Source: Rutidosis leptorrhynchoides (Eukaryota > Streptophyta > Magnoliopsida > Asterales > Asteraceae). From it: 64,000 bases of DNA. The stretch's first letter is position 1. Every line of letters starts with the position of its first letter. Positions 33,874-47,100 of this stretch are shown one piece after another. The position numbers were made by a program, and so were the translations under genes. The notes under the pieces were generated by a model. That model made no database searches, was not told the origin of the DNA, and saw only the letters and a list, made by a program, of their open reading frames with translations. The stretch spans positions 628,277,501-628,341,500 of the forward strand of contig NC_092335.1 in assembly GCF_046630445.1 (NCBI RefSeq). The letters are read 5' to 3'.

Positions 33874-34321
33874 ACGACCTCGCAACCATAAATCTTCCAT
33901 GCGCTATTTTATTGCTTATGTGTGCTACTCTATCTTGTTATGTAAAATAAGCATATGTAAAATATCAGTATTGTATGGTATTGTATTATTTTGGTTTATT
34001 AATAATAAATGCATGGAATGATTATTTGTATTATTACTACTTCTTATTATTATTATTACATAATAATGTAGTAACTCGCTATAATTTTTTATAGTGGTAT
34101 ATTATTAGGATTTTAGTAGTTAATTCCTTGTACTAGCTATTATGTATGAACTTAACGGGTAGGTAATACCCTAGAAATAATTATAAAATGCTAATAAGAA
34201 GAAAAGGCTTTTATAATAATCGGTTCATATTATTAATATGCTACGATTAACTATTGACAACTCATTTTACCTATAATATTCTATATGATTAAATTATATC
34301 TGTTGTGTTTATTGAAGAAAC
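33874..34321 (+). other. Untranslated spacer between ORF0 and gag-pol (unit 1)
   Basis: 448 bp of very AT-rich sequence with TTATTATTATTA runs and no usable ORF. It could hold an internal ribosome entry or splice signal, but nothing specific is visible. Confidence 0.6.
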
Positions 34322-37300
34322 ATGCCTCAAATGTCGGATGCTGAGTTTGAGCAACTAGTCGAGAAACGTGTGAATGAAAGAATTGCTGCAACCGAAGCAG
34401 CAAAAGCAACAGCTGAAGCAGCAGCCGTAAACACAAATTCACGAAACGGATGCTCATACAAAACTTTTCAAGGATGCAAACCACAGACGTTTAGTGGAAC
34501 TGAGGGACCAGTCGGTCTAACCCGATGGTTTGAAAAGATGGAGTCCGTTTTCAAAATCAGTAATTGTGCGAACGGAGACAAGTCAAAGTATGCTTCATGC
34601 ACGTTGCAAGATGGTGCACTTACTTGGTGGAACAATTATGCTAAAGCAGAAGGAATAGATACGGCATATGATATCTCTTGGGAAGAACTGAAAAAGATGC
34701 TAATCGAGGAGTACTGTCCTCGAAATGAGATCAGAAAAATGGAATCTGAGTTACGTAATCTGAAGGTTATCGGCGCGAATCTCAATAACTATGAAAAGCG
34801 TTTCATGGAACTAGCCTTGTTGTGTCCCGAATTGGTGCCAAATGAGAAACGAAAGATAGAAATGTATATTGACGGTTTATCGATCAATATCAAAGGAAAT
34901 GTTACATCGTCCAAACCGAATACGATGCAGGAAGCCATGACAATGGCACACCAACTCATGGACCAGATCACAGAGAGTTCGATTAAGGCACCAATTACCG
35001 AAGTCAAGACAACTGAAGGAAAGAGGAAATGGGAAGACTATAAGGGTAAAAGTACTCACCTGAAGAAACAAGAAACTTTTAAAGGTAAACAAGATGGGGC
35101 AACTGCAAGTCCAAACTATAAGGGACCCCATCCGTTCTGCAAAAGATGTTACACACATCATGCAGGTTATTGTCAAGTGGTCTGTGATAAGTGCAACAAG
35201 AAAGGACATGTGGCGAAAGATTGTTATGCCACCGTTTCTGAAGTAAAGACAAAACTCACCGATGTCAAGAAATGTTTTGGATGCGGGAAGTCTGGTCACT
35301 TTATAAATCAATGCCCTGATAAGGAGAAGAACAAAGAACCCGCACGTGGGAGGGCATTTAATGTTAGTGCCAGTAAAGCACGTGAGGATCCTAATCTTGT
35401 CACGGGTACGTTTACCGTTAATAATCAACTAGCTTCTATTATGTTTGATACGGGTGCTGATAGAAGTTATATGTGTAAAGACTTTAGTTTTAAACTAAAA
35501 TGTGCATCATTACCTCTAGACGATAAATATACTATTGAATTAGCTAATGGTAAACTGATAAAAGCCGATAAAATTTGCCATGGTTGCGAAATGAATCTCG
35601 CTGGTGAAACCTTCAAAATCGATTTGATACCCGTAGAATTAGGAAGTTTTGACGTAATCGTTGGCATGGACTGGATGTCTAAAACAAGAGCGGAAGTTGT
35701 TTGCGCTGAGAAAGCAATCCGCATCCCTCGTAAGGATGAAACGTCATTAATGATTTATGGGGAGAAGAGCAACTCAAAGCTGAACTTTATCAGCTGTATG
35801 AAGGCCCAGAAACTTATAAGAAAAGGTTGTTATGCTATTCTGGCACATGTAAAGAAGATCGATACTGAAGAAAGAAGCATTAATGACATGCCGGTTGTAA
35901 GAGAATATCCCGGAGTATTTCCAGAAGAATTACCGGGGCTACCTCCACACAGATGTGTAGAATTCCAGATTGATCTCATACCAGGAGCTGCACCTGTAGT
36001 CCGATCTCCATATAGACTTGCACCTTCAGAAATGCAAGAATTACAAGACCAGTTGCAAGAATTATCGGACCGTGGATTTATTCGTCCTAGTTTTTCACCT
36101 TGGGGTGCTCCTATTCTGTTCGTCAAGAAGAAGGATGGATCTATGAGAATGTGCATAGATTACCGAGAATTAAACAAATTAACGATCAAGAATCGGTACC
36201 CATTACCGAGGATTGATGATTTGTTTGATCAATTGCAAGGATCAAGTGTTTATTCTAAGATTGATCTACGCTCCGGATATCATCAACTGAGAGTGAAGGA
36301 AGAAGATGTTCCTAAAACCGCGTTCAGAACCCGTTACGGTCACTATGAGTTTCTAGTCATGCCTTTTGGATTAACTAATGCTCCAGCAGTATTCATGGAT
36401 CTAATGAATCGCATCTGTAGACCGTATTTAGACAAATTTGTCATTATTTTTATCGACGACATATTGATTTACTCGAAGGACAAGGAAGAACATGAGCAAC
36501 ACTTAAGACTGGTACTAGAGATACTCAAGAAAGAAGAATTGTACGCAAAATTTTCGAAGTGTGATTTCTGGTTACAAGAAGTACAATTTTTGGGCCATGT
36601 TGTCAGTAAACATGGAATTAAAGTTGACCCCGCCAAGATCGAAGCCATTAGTAAATGGGAAACCCCGAAGACTCCAACACAAATTCGCCAATTCTTAGGT
36701 CTTGCTGGTTACTACCGAAGATTCATTCAAGATTTCTCTAGAATCGCCAAACCCTTAACTGCATTGACTCAAAATGGAAAGAAGTATGATTGGTCCACAG
36801 AACAGGAATCCTCATTCCAGTTATTAAAGAAGAAGTTAACGTCTGCACCCATTTTGTCATTACCGGAAGGAAAAGATGATTTCGTGATCTATTGTGATGC
36901 TTCACGCCAAGGTTTAGGATGTGTATTAATGCAATGCACAAAAGTCATCGCATATGCCTCACGACAACTAAAAATTCATGAAAAGAACTATACGACGCAC
37001 GATTTAGAACTTGGAGCAGTAGTTTTTGCACTCAAAATATGGAGACACTATCTATATGGCACCAAGTGTACAGTGTACACCGACCATAAGAGTCTTCAGC
37101 ATATTTTTGATCAAAAACAACTCAATATGAGGCAACGTCGCTGGGTAGAGTTGTTAAACGATTACGATTGTGAAATCCGTTACCACCCCGGAAAGGCTAA
37201 TGTTGTAGCTGATGCCCTAAGTCGAAAAGAAAGAGTAAAACCTCTTAGGGTCCGAGCTTTGAATATTACAATTCGTACTGATCTCACAAAGCAAATTCAA

Positions 37301-38857
37301 GCAGCACAGTTAGAGGCTTTAAAAGAAGAAAACGAAAAAGGCAAAATAAGCAAAGGGTTAGAAAAACAACTTGAAGAAAAAGCCGATGGAACCCTGTATT
37401 TTGCTGGTAGGATATGGGTACCAAAACATGGTAACCTAAGGCAACTAGTACTGGATGAAGCACACAAAACGAGGTACTCAATTCACCCAGGAAACGAAAA
37501 AATGTACCACGATCTCAAGAAGTTTTATTGGTGGCCTAATATGAAAACAGAAATTGCTACTTATGTAAGCAAATGTTTAACGTGTGCAAAGGTCAAAGCT
37601 GAGCACCAAAAGCCGTCAGGATTACTGCAACAACCAGAAATTCCGCAGTGGAAATGGGAAAGAATAACCATGGATTTCATTACGAAATTGCCAAGGACTG
37701 CAAGTAGTCATGATACTATTTGGGTGATAGTTGATCGTCTAACTAAATCAGCTCACTTTCTACCAATAAAGGAGACAGACAGTATGGAGAAATTAGCACG
37801 CCTATATTTGAAGGAAGTAGTTTCCAGGCATGGTGTACCCATCTCTATCATATCTGATCGCGACACCCGATTCACATCACGTTTCTGGCAGTCATTACAA
37901 AAAGCATTGGGAACTCGATTAGATATGAGCACCGCTTATCACCCACAGACAGATGGTCAAAGTGAAAGAACAATACAAACATTGGAAGACATGTTACGGG
38001 CATGCGTGATTGACTTTGGAACCAGTTGGGATCTACACTTACCGTTGGCAGAATTTTCATACAATAACAGCTATCATACGAGCATCAACGCAGCGCCATT
38101 TGAAGCACTTTACGGTAGAAAGTGCAGATCTCCTATCTGTTGGAGTGAAGTAGGAGAAAGACAACTTACTGGACCAGAAATTATTCATGAAACCACCGAA
38201 AAGATCATTCAAATACAACAGCGATTGAAAACGGCCATGAGTCGCCAAAAGAGTTATGCTGATGTAAGAAGAAAACCGCTAGAATTTCAAGTGGGCGACA
38301 AAGTCATGTTGAAAGTGTCACCCTGGAAAGGCGTTGTACGATTCGGTAAACGAGGAAAGCTAAGTCCTAGGTACGTAGGACCCTTTGAAATCACCGAAAG
38401 AATTGGAACAGTTGCTTATCGATTAAAGCTACCGCAAGAACTTAGTAGTGTTCACAACACATTTCACGTGTCAAATTTGAAGAAATGTTTAGCTGAAGAG
38501 GATGTCGTAATTCCTCTTGACGAAATACGAATCAATGATAAACTCCATTTTATCGAAGAACCTGTTGAAATCATGGACCGTGAGGTCAAACAATTAAAAC
38601 AAAGCAAAATACCGATAGTTAGGGTTCGTTGGAACGCTAGACGAGGACCCGAGTTTACTTGGGAACGTGAGGATCAAATGAAGCAAAAGTATCCACATTT
38701 GTTCACTGATATCGCTCATAAAACAGGTACTACTCAAAATTTCGGGACGAAATTTTCTTTAACGGGGAGGTTATGTGATGACCCGGAAAATTTCGACTTA
38801 TTTAAACCAATTCTCTATACGATTTATTATTTTGACACGTTAAATAAAGTCTGTTAG
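34322..38857 (+). CDS. gag-pol polyprotein of a chromodomain Ty3/gypsy element (unit 1, 1511 aa)
   Basis: One uninterrupted frame. Gag capsid-like region about residues 50-230. Two CCHC knuckles, C288-C301 and C318-C331. Protease DTG 376-378. RT with D648 and FIDD 710-713. RNase H D859, E896, D921, D964. Integrase HHCC zinc finger H1055, H1063, C1085, C1088 and the catalytic triad D1118, D1179, E1215 (DD35E). A chromodomain-like segment about 1417-1461 ([18 protein letters not shown]) indicates a chromovirus, probably Tekay/Del-like, which typically targets heterochromatin. All catalytic residues are present. The frame runs through the polypurine tract: codon 1485 coincides exactly with the first base of the 3' LTR (38774), so the last 27 residues are LTR-encoded. 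It differs from unit 3 at about seven residues. Confidence 0.97.
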   Translation: MPQMSDAEFEQLVEKRVNERIAATEAAKATAEAAAVNTNSRNGCSYKTFQGCKPQTFSGTEGPVGLTRWFEKMESVFKISNCANGDKSKYASCTLQDGALTWWNNYAKAEGIDTAYDISWEELKKMLIEEYCPRNEIRKMESELRNLKVIGANLNNYEKRFMELALLCPELVPNEKRKIEMYIDGLSINIKGNVTSSKPNTMQEAMTMAHQLMDQITESSIKAPITEVKTTEGKRKWEDYKGKSTHLKKQETFKGKQDGATASPNYKGPHPFCKRCYTHHAGYCQVVCDKCNKKGHVAKDCYATVSEVKTKLTDVKKCFGCGKSGHFINQCPDKEKNKEPARGRAFNVSASKAREDPNLVTGTFTVNNQLASIMFDTGADRSYMCKDFSFKLKCASLPLDDKYTIELANGKLIKADKICHGCEMNLAGETFKIDLIPVELGSFDVIVGMDWMSKTRAEVVCAEKAIRIPRKDETSLMIYGEKSNSKLNFISCMKAQKLIRKGCYAILAHVKKIDTEERSINDMPVVREYPGVFPEELPGLPPHRCVEFQIDLIPGAAPVVRSPYRLAPSEMQELQDQLQELSDRGFIRPSFSPWGAPILFVKKKDGSMRMCIDYRELNKLTIKNRYPLPRIDDLFDQLQGSSVYSKIDLRSGYHQLRVKEEDVPKTAFRTRYGHYEFLVMPFGLTNAPAVFMDLMNRICRPYLDKFVIIFIDDILIYSKDKEEHEQHLRLVLEILKKEELYAKFSKCDFWLQEVQFLGHVVSKHGIKVDPAKIEAISKWETPKTPTQIRQFLGLAGYYRRFIQDFSRIAKPLTALTQNGKKYDWSTEQESSFQLLKKKLTSAPILSLPEGKDDFVIYCDASRQGLGCVLMQCTKVIAYASRQLKIHEKNYTTHDLELGAVVFALKIWRHYLYGTKCTVYTDHKSLQHIFDQKQLNMRQRRWVELLNDYDCEIRYHPGKANVVADALSRKERVKPLRVRALNITIRTDLTKQIQAAQLEALKEENEKGKISKGLEKQLEEKADGTLYFAGRIWVPKHGNLRQLVLDEAHKTRYSIHPGNEKMYHDLKKFYWWPNMKTEIATYVSKCLTCAKVKAEHQKPSGLLQQPEIPQWKWERITMDFITKLPRTASSHDTIWVIVDRLTKSAHFLPIKETDSMEKLARLYLKEVVSRHGVPISIISDRDTRFTSRFWQSLQKALGTRLDMSTAYHPQTDGQSERTIQTLEDMLRACVIDFGTSWDLHLPLAEFSYNNSYHTSINAAPFEALYGRKCRSPICWSEVGERQLTGPEIIHETTEKIIQIQQRLKTAMSRQKSYADVRRKPLEFQVGDKVMLKVSPWKGVVRFGKRGKLSPRYVGPFEITERIGTVAYRLKLPQELSSVHNTFHVSNLKKCLAEEDVVIPLDEIRINDKLHFIEEPVEIMDREVKQLKQSKIPIVRVRWNARRGPEFTWEREDQMKQKYPHLFTDIAHKTGTTQNFGTKFSLTGRLCDDPENFDLFKPILYTIYYFDTLNKVC
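38761..38773 (+). other. Polypurine tract (unit 1)
   Basis: AACGGGGAGGTTA immediately precedes the 3' LTR and would prime plus-strand DNA synthesis. It is translated as part of gag-pol. Equivalents are at 48621-48633 and 58482-58494. Confidence 0.85.
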
Positions 38858-39130
38858 ATTGAGTCTCAAAAATTTTAGAACTGTTTCATATATACAATTA
38901 CCGTTGACTACTCTCGACGATTCATGAACAATTATATGTATGTATATATATATATGTACAAGTAAAAACGACTTTCCTACAGTAAAATACTATTTGCTAC
39001 AGTAAAATACTATTTGCTACAGTGAAACCGTATTTTGCTACAGTGCTACAGTGAAAACGACTTTGCTACAGTGATTTGCAACAGTAAAACACTATTTGCT
39101 ACAGTAAACACTTTTTGCTACAGTAAACAC
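38774..39130 (+). mobile_element. Unit 1 truncated 3' LTR (357 bp of about 1580)
   Basis: Starts TGTGATGACCC and follows the 5' LTR sequence into the CTACAGTAAA tract, stopping at CAGTAAACAC. The TATA, R and U5 are missing, so this LTR cannot provide a normal 3' end or serve as a template for full reverse transcription. Confidence 0.96.
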
Positions 39131-39148
39131 TACGAAAATTCTCCTGAG
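39131..39148 (+). other. Templated filler at the unit 1/unit 2 junction
   Basis: TACGAAAATTCTCCTGAG joins the broken LTR to the flank start. Both halves (ACTACGAAAATT and ATTCTCCTGA) are copies of sequence found within the first 50 bp of the flank, in swapped order, with ACTA and ATT micro-overlaps. This is a template-switching end-joining scar, repeated at 48991, 58832 and 61344. Confidence 0.9.
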
Positions 39149-41270
39149 AGCTTATTTACATTCTCCTGATCAACTACGAAAATTATACAATTAGCTTAGT
39201 TATTAGACATTCATAAGGTAAATATTAAGGAAAAAATACAATAAACACACTTAATGTTGTTAATGAAAAAACCAGATAGAACCTAAAGCATGTTCACATT
39301 ATAAACAACCAACCTTAATACGAAATACATACAAGTTAGGTTCATTCCTCATATCATCACAAAGATGCACACAAAACATCACAAGTTTCATACCCCATTT
39401 TTTTGCCAATTACATATGTAATTATTCCAATATTAAGAGGTGCAATCATTGCAGCAACTTGTGTCTTTCAAATCAAAAAGGGAACACTTGAATACTTTTA
39501 AAAATCCATATAACTAATAATGATATGAACAGAAAATTTACTTTCCTCTACCCCGTACATGATCACTTTCTCCTTGATAACTCCCCTGTATATATAACAC
39601 TTATTCATAATATACATAACAAAATATATTATATTGAAAATAACAACAAAATAACTTTGATCTTACACTACGGGAGTGTAAAGTGATTGAATTGATTCAA
39701 AGCTATTGAGACAAAGATTATTAATTGACCAATAGATATTTTTTAAACGAAATGCCAAACTTGTAGCCAAGTTTCAAATGTTACTACAAATGTACCTTTT
39801 TTATTATTATTATTTTTGACTAAAATAACGCTAATATTAAACCAAGCCTTTTCATAATCGATGAAAAAGACTAACAATATATAACCGATCCATACTCAAA
39901 TCAAGGCTCAGAAATAGTAAACAAACCTAAAGCAAACAAAGAAGCTAACCTAACTAAATACGAACCTTGAAAAACCGGCAACCACAAAAAAATCGAGCAC
40001 GAGAAAAATCATCCAACCACATACAACCCAAAATCTAAAATACACCAAAATCTAAGAACATAGAACCGAACCAAGCCGCAAAAAATTACCCGTCTACCGC
40101 TACTTTACCTTTACATTTCCGAGTCTCTAAAATTGGTTTAACCACCACGCAATCAATCTTCAAACGACTAAACTTCTTGCCCCATCGATTCTCAATTGCA
40201 TAAGAAGATACCTTTGATGCCCCGATACCAATTCTCACAACCGGTACCGGGGTAGGAAACTATTCATCCTATCTGAAGCTACAAATGCACCTAATGCACA
40301 ATGTCATCTATCATTCAATGCTAAAAGCCTAGAGAACAACTCTCTAAAGGATCATAGTTAATTTGTATCTTTTTTATGCTTTAGTCTAACTATATTGGTA
40401 TGTGTATAATCCAAATAAAAATTATCAACATGAAGTAGAACAATATTAAACAAAATAGTAGTTTGAACATTTAGGTTGATATAACGTGACAATTTGAGAT
40501 TGAAAACCGGAGAGGTAAGATTTTTAACCGTTTGAAGGTAGATGGAGTGGTCGTTAAACCGATTATCAAAACTCGGAAAGGTAAAGTGGTTAGACGGTAA
40601 GTTTAAGCGTTTATTGGTATTTTTGTGTTATTTATCATTTTTAGTTATTATTGTTTTTGAGTATCGGTTTCTAAAAGTTTGTTGCTCAATGCTCGGATTT
40701 TGTTAGCTTGTTAGGATTTGTTTACCGCTTTCGAGCCTTGTAGCGGTTAACCGGACTTTGTATCTTCGTTCGTCTTTTTCATCTTCTGATGAAAAGACTA
40801 AGTTTCTATGTTATCGTTATTTTTGAAAAAAAAAAAAAAAAGTAATATCCAATGCGAGTGGTAAACTGGTAATTGTTTAGGATAATTTGTGAACCCTCCG
40901 GATTCAAACCGTGATGTATAAGATAACGTATAACGTAAACATTCATAAGTAAAAATAGCAATGAGTCTCTAACTACCTCACTGTGAGAAATGATGCAGTA
41001 AGGCATCATTATCAATCCGCCAAACCTCTATACATGAATGATTTTAAAAAAACTCCTAACTGTACAGCCTTAAGCACTTTGAAAAGAACACCCTGTATAA
41101 GAGATAGAATAGCAGTTTTAAAGACTCTTATCAAGATATTATATTATATAAATTTAAAAAAAACAATGTCATTTAATATATCATTTTGAAACATCATATA
41201 GCAAAAATACATATGAACTTTTAACTCTACAATGAGGATAAAACATAACATGTTCATCCGTAAAGGATGA
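39149..41270 (+). repeat. Unit 2 host-flank segment
   Basis: Copy of 29290-31412 with diagnostic variants: CGACTAAAC near 40165, TAGTAGTTTG near 40457, CAATGCTCGG near 40687, loss of C before the poly(A) near 40826 and TTATCAAG near 41128. The same set recurs in unit 5. Confidence 0.95.
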
Positions 41271-42851
41271 TGTGATGACCCGGAAAATTTCGACTTATTT
41301 AAACCAATTCTCTATACGATTTATTATTTTGACACGTTAAATAAAGTCTGTTAGATTGAGTCTCAAAAATTTTAGAACTGTTTCATATATACAATTACCG
41401 TTGACTACTCTCGACGATTCATGAACAATTATATGTATGTATATATATATGTACAAGTAAAAACGACTTTCCTACAGTAAAATACTATTTGCTACAGTAA
41501 AATACTATTTGCTACAGTGAAACCGTATTTTGCTACAGTGCTACAGTGAAAACGACTTTGCTACAGTGATTTGCTACAGTAAAACAATATTTGCTACAGT
41601 AAACACTATTTGCTACAGTAAACACTATTTGCTACAGTAAACACTATTTGCTACAGTAAATACTATTTGATGTCGACGAACTAGCAAACAAAACGGGAAA
41701 GGCGGCCATGCGATCGCATGGCAAAAACACTGAAAACTCATGCGATCGCATGAGCTACAGTAAATCGTAAAGTACTATAAATACGCAGTTTGTTCGACGA
41801 TAATTTTTCACACATAAATCTCTCAATATTAATATTTATATTATAATTATAATTTTAAATTTAAGTTTAATAATAATAAGATATATACGAGGGTGTTTTT
41901 AATTCGGGTTTCAAACCGCTTTAAGCTAAGGAAATATTGGGTATTGTTCGGGGTATTGTTCTTGAATCCAAGGCCAATCATACGATCGTCTACCATCATT
42001 ACGTCTACGAAATTTGCCTACAATATTGAGTCTCAATATTGAACTGTGAGTTTATAGTCTCCCTTTTTAAATACTTTAAATATTTTTGGGCTGAGAATAC
42101 ATGCAATTTATTTTAAACGCAATAAGACACAAGTACATACTAAATTCTACACTGAGTTAAACCGAAAATCCCTTAGCTTTGGTAACTAGTAGCTGCCAGT
42201 ACATAGGATATGGACTGGTGGGCGCGAATAATTGTATATGGATCCATAGGGCTTGACATCCCCGTCCGAGCTAGAGCGCTAGCCTTTTAACGGACGTATG
42301 TTATTTGAGTTTAAGACACGTTGGTTTGCGCGTATTAAAACGAATGGGGTAATTATCACTATAGCGTTAAGTTTAGTTACCAGGGTGCTCTGTTACGTAG
42401 AATCTATTGATAAACTTTTGATGAAACCTTGTGGTCTATCTTTATATATGTTTATGACTCGGGCAATTAAACCTATAACTCACCAACATTCGTGTTGACT
42501 TTTTAGCATGTTTTATTCTCAGGTCCTTAGAATGCTTCCGCTGTGATGTGCTTGTTGCCTGCATGGAGTCTCTCATACTTTGTACAAAGTTTATTGCATT
42601 CAAAATAAAACTGCGTTGTGTAATAAATAATTGGACTGTGATGTCAACCTGTAAATTAAAGACTTACGTATTTTGGGGTTTTGCTAATACCTAAGCACTC
42701 GCCCACATGTTTATAACTTTCTATGTTTAGAAAGTCACTTATTTTAATGAATGCAATATTTTATCAAAACGTATCATATAGAGGTCAAAACCTCACTGTG
42801 GAATCAATGATTAACGTGCCGCGTCAATAGCAATTTTGACGGGTCGTTACA
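41271..42851 (+). mobile_element. Unit 2 complete 5' LTR (1581 bp)
   Basis: TGTGATGACCC to GTTACA, followed by the PBS at 42854. It has both palindromes (41705-41754), a TATA near 41775 and one more intact CTACAGTAAACACTATTTG unit than unit 1. It reads ATACGCAG after the TATA where units 1 and 3 read ATACACAG; unit 5 shares the unit 2 form. Confidence 0.96.
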
Positions 42852-43046
42852 GTTGGTATCCGAGCTTGAGGTCATAGGGAACCAGAAATTACATTAGTGT
42901 GTTTAACTGGTAATTGTTAGGATGCATTAGTGAGTCTGGACTATGACCATATCTGTTGTTACTGATTTTTGCTTATTATTTGGTCAAAAACATTATATGT
43001 GATATATTTATATGCTAACGTAATTGTTGTTTCAATTATGTGATAG

Positions 43047-43733
43047 ATGACTTCCTCTTATCCTATCATTTTGTACGACTCGGAATCGGACACTGAATCT
43101 ATTCTATCCACAACTGAAAAGGGCGTTCCAATACCTATTAAAAAAGAAATTGTGTTAGCCGGGGAATCTCAACTCCCGGTAAACCCAGAGGAGGTTCCAG
43201 CTCCACCCAGTTTTAGTTTTCCGGAGCCACAGTATCGTTGGCATGGACCCATGATCCCTGGAGTAAACGAGGATCGTCCATTTCTAAACAAATATGGACA
43301 TTGGTCCAGATATACCACCGACGGGCGGGTTGTGCCGATTACGCCTGGCAGATTTCGGTTCATGACCACCGGTACATATTCTTGCAGTTCGTCATCATAT
43401 TCTCCTGCACATGACTCAGACAGTTCGTCATCAGACGAGATCAGTAAGGAGGAGGATTTCGCTAATGAAATAAAAGAGATCACTAAGGAGAAATTCCAAC
43501 TTGCTATAGATAATAAAAACAACCACAATAATAAAATGTCCTTAATTATTAAAAAAGAACAGGACCATTCGATCCGTAACCACCCTTATTGTATTAAACC
43601 CACTGAGGCAACAGGTACCTCAAAACCCCAACTAAAAATAAAATACACTGCCAGAATGTCTGTCGGACCATGTGCACACAAACAATTGGCAGAGAGAACC
43701 AAATGGGAAGAAGTTTCTGATAGTTCTGAATAA
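43047..43733 (+). CDS. ORF0 leader protein (unit 2, 228 aa)
   Basis: Full-length counterpart of the unit 1 ORF0, differing by only a few residues (N5Y in the N-terminal motif, an Ala-to-Thr, a Gly-to-Asp and a Thr-to-Ala change). The Ile-Ile-Leu/Asp-Ser-Glu motif, the upstream TGCTAAC and the AG before the ATG are all preserved. Function unknown. Confidence 0.68.
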   Translation: MTSSYPIILYDSESDTESILSTTEKGVPIPIKKEIVLAGESQLPVNPEEVPAPPSFSFPEPQYRWHGPMIPGVNEDRPFLNKYGHWSRYTTDGRVVPITPGRFRFMTTGTYSCSSSSYSPAHDSDSSSSDEISKEEDFANEIKEITKEKFQLAIDNKNNHNNKMSLIIKKEQDHSIRNHPYCIKPTEATGTSKPQLKIKYTARMSVGPCAHKQLAERTKWEEVSDSSE

Positions 43734-44181
43734 ACGACCTCGCAACCATAAATCTTCCATGCGCTATTTTATTGCTTATGTGTGCTACTCTATCTTGTTA
43801 TGTAAAATAAGCATATGTAAAATATCAGTATTGTATGGTATTGTATTATTTTGGTTTATTAATAATAAATGCATGGAATGATTATTTGTATTATTACTAC
43901 TTCTTATTATTATTATTACATAATAATGTAGTAACTCGCTATAATTTTTTATAGTGGTATATTATTAGGATTTTAGTAGTTAATTCCTTGTACTAGCTAT
44001 TATGTATGAACTTAACGGGTAGGTAATACCCTAGAAATAATTATAAAATGCTAATAAGAAGAAAAGGCTTTTATAATAATCGGTTCATATTATTAATATG
44101 CTACGATTAACTATTGACAACTCATTTTACCTATAATATTCTATATGATTAAATTATATCTGTTGTGTTTATTGAAGAAAC

Positions 44182-47100
44182 ATGTCTCAAATGTCGGATG
44201 CTGAGTTTGAGCAACTAGTCGAGAAACGTGTGAATGAAAGAATTGCTGCAACCGAAGCAGCAAAAGCAACAGCTGAAGCAGCAGCCGTAAACACAAATTC
44301 ACGAAACGGATGCTCATACAAAACTTTTCAAGGATGCAAACCACAGACGTTTAGTGGAACTGAGGGACCAGTCGGTCTAACCCGATGGTTTGAAAAGATG
44401 GAGTCCGTTTTCAAAATCAGTAATTGTGCGAACGGAGACAAGTCAAAGTATGCTTCATGCACATTGCAAGATGGTGCACTTACTTGGTGGAACAATTATG
44501 CTAAAGCAGAAGGAATAGATACGGCATATGATATCTCTTGGGAAGAACTGAAAAAGATGCTAATCGAGGAGTACTGTCCTCGAAATGAGATCAGAAAAAT
44601 GGAATCTGAGTTACGTAATCTGAAGGTTATCGGCGCGAATCTCAGTAACTATGAAAAGCGTTTCATGGAACTAGCCTTGTTGTGTCCCGAATTGGTGCCA
44701 AATGAGAAACGAAAGATAGAAATGTATATTGACGGTTTATCGATCAATATCAAAGGAAATGTTACATCGTCCAAACCGAATACGATGCAGGAAGCCATGA
44801 CAATGGCACACCAACTCATGGACCAGATCACAGAGAGTTCGATTAAGGCACCAATTACCGAAGTCAAGACAACTGAAGGAAAGAGGAAATGGGAAGACTA
44901 TAAGGGTAAAAGTACTCACCTGAAGAAACAAGAAACTTTTAAAGGTAAACAAGATGGGGCAACTGCAAGTCCAAACTATAAGGGACCCCATCCGTTCTGC
45001 AAAAGATGTTACACACATCATGCAGGTTATTGTCAAGTGGTCTGTGATAAGTGCAACAAGAAAGGACATGTGGCGAAAGATTGTTATGCCACCGTTTCTG
45101 AAGTAAAGACAAAACTCACCGATGTCAAGAAATGTTTTGGATGCGGGAAGTCTGGTCACTTTATAAATCAATGCCCTGATAAGGAGAAGAACAAAGAACC
45201 CTCACGTGGGAGGGCATTTAATGTTAGTGCCAGTAAAGCACGTGAGGATCCTAATCTTGTCACGGGTACGTTTACCGTTAATAATCAACTAGCTTCTATT
45301 ATGTTTGATACGGGTGCTGATAGAAGTTATATGTGTAAAGACTTTAGTTTTAAACTAAAATGTGCATCATTACCTCTAGACGATAAATATACTATTGAAT
45401 TAGCTAATGGTAAACTGATAAAAGCCGATAAAATTTGCCATGGTTGCGAAATGAATCTCGCTGGTGAAACCTTCAAAATCGATTTGATACCCGTAGAATT
45501 AGGAAGTTTTGACGTAATCGTTGGCATGGACTGGATGTCTAAAACAAGAGCGGAAGTTGTTTGCGCTGAGAAAGCAATCCGCATCCCTCGTAAGGATGAA
45601 ACGTCATTAATGATTTATGGGGAGAAGAGCAACTCAAAGCTGAACTTTATCAGCTGTATGAAGGCCCAGAAACTTATAAGAAAAGGTTGTTATGCTATTC
45701 TGGCACATGTAAAGAAGATCGATACTGAAGAAAGAAGCATTAATGACATGCCGGTTGTAAGAGAATATCCCGGAGTATTTCCAGAAGAATTACCGGGGCT
45801 ACCTCCACACAGATGTGTAGAATTCCAGATTGATCTCATACCAGGAGCTGCACCTGTAGTCCGATCTCCATATAGACTTGCACCTTCAGAAATGCAAGAA
45901 TTACAAGACCAGTTGCAAGAATTATCGGACCGTGGATTTATTCGTCCTAGTTTTTCACCTTGGGGTGCTCCTATTCTGTTCGTCAAGAAGAAGGATGGAT
46001 CTATGAGAATGTGCATAGATTACCGAGAATTAAACAAATTAACGATCAAGAATCGGTACCCATTACCGAGGATTGATGATTTGTTTGATCAATTGCAAGG
46101 ATCAAGTGTTTATTCTAAGATTGATCTACGCTCCGGATATCATCAACTGAGAGTGAAGGAAGAAGATGTTCCTAAAACCGCGTTCAGAACCCGTTACGGT
46201 CACTATGAGTTTCTAGTCATGCCTTTTGGATTAACTAATGCTCCAGCAGTATTCATGGATCTAATGAATCGCATCTGTAGACCGTATTTAGACAAATTTG
46301 TCATTGTTTTTATCGACGACATATTGATTTACTCGAAGGACAAGGAAGAACATGAGCAACACTTAAGACTGGTACTAGAGATACTCAAGAAAGAAGAATT
46401 GTACGCAAAATTTTCGAAGTGTGATTTCTGGTTACAAGAAGTACAATTTTTGGGCCATGTTGTCAGTAAACATGGAATTAAAGTTGACCCCGCCAAGATC
46501 GAAGCCATTAGTAAATGGGAAACCCCGAAGACTCCAACACAAATTCGCCAATTCTTAGGTCTTGCTGGTTACTACCGAAGATTCATTCAAGATTTCTCTA
46601 GAATCGCCAAACCCTTAACTGCATTGACTCAAAAGGGAAAGAAGTATGATTGGTCCACAGAACAGGAATCCTCATTCCAGTTATTAAAGAAGAAGTTAAC
46701 GTCTGCACCCATTTTGTCATTACCGGAAGGAAATGATGATTTCGTGATCTATTGTGATGCTTCACGCCAAGGTTTAGGATGTGTATTAATGCAACGCACA
46801 AAAGTCATCGCATATGCCTCACGACAACTAAAAATTCATGAAAAGAACTATACGACGCACGATTTAGAACTTGGAGCAGTAGTTTTTGCACTCAAAATAT
46901 GGAGACACTATCTATATGGCACCAAGTGTACAGTGTACACCGACCATAAGAGTCTTCAGCATATTTTTGATCAAAAACAACTCAATATGAGGCAACGTCG
47001 CTGGGTAGAGTTGTCAAACGATTACGATTGTGAAATCCGTTACCACCCCGGAAAGGCTAATGTTGTAGCTGATGCCCTAAGTCGAAAAGAAAGAGTAAAA

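Noticed and set aside
35467..36156. Antisense ORFs across gag-pol (for example 108-183 codons), repeated in each unit
   Set aside because: They are shadows of the sense coding frame, with no recognisable domains.
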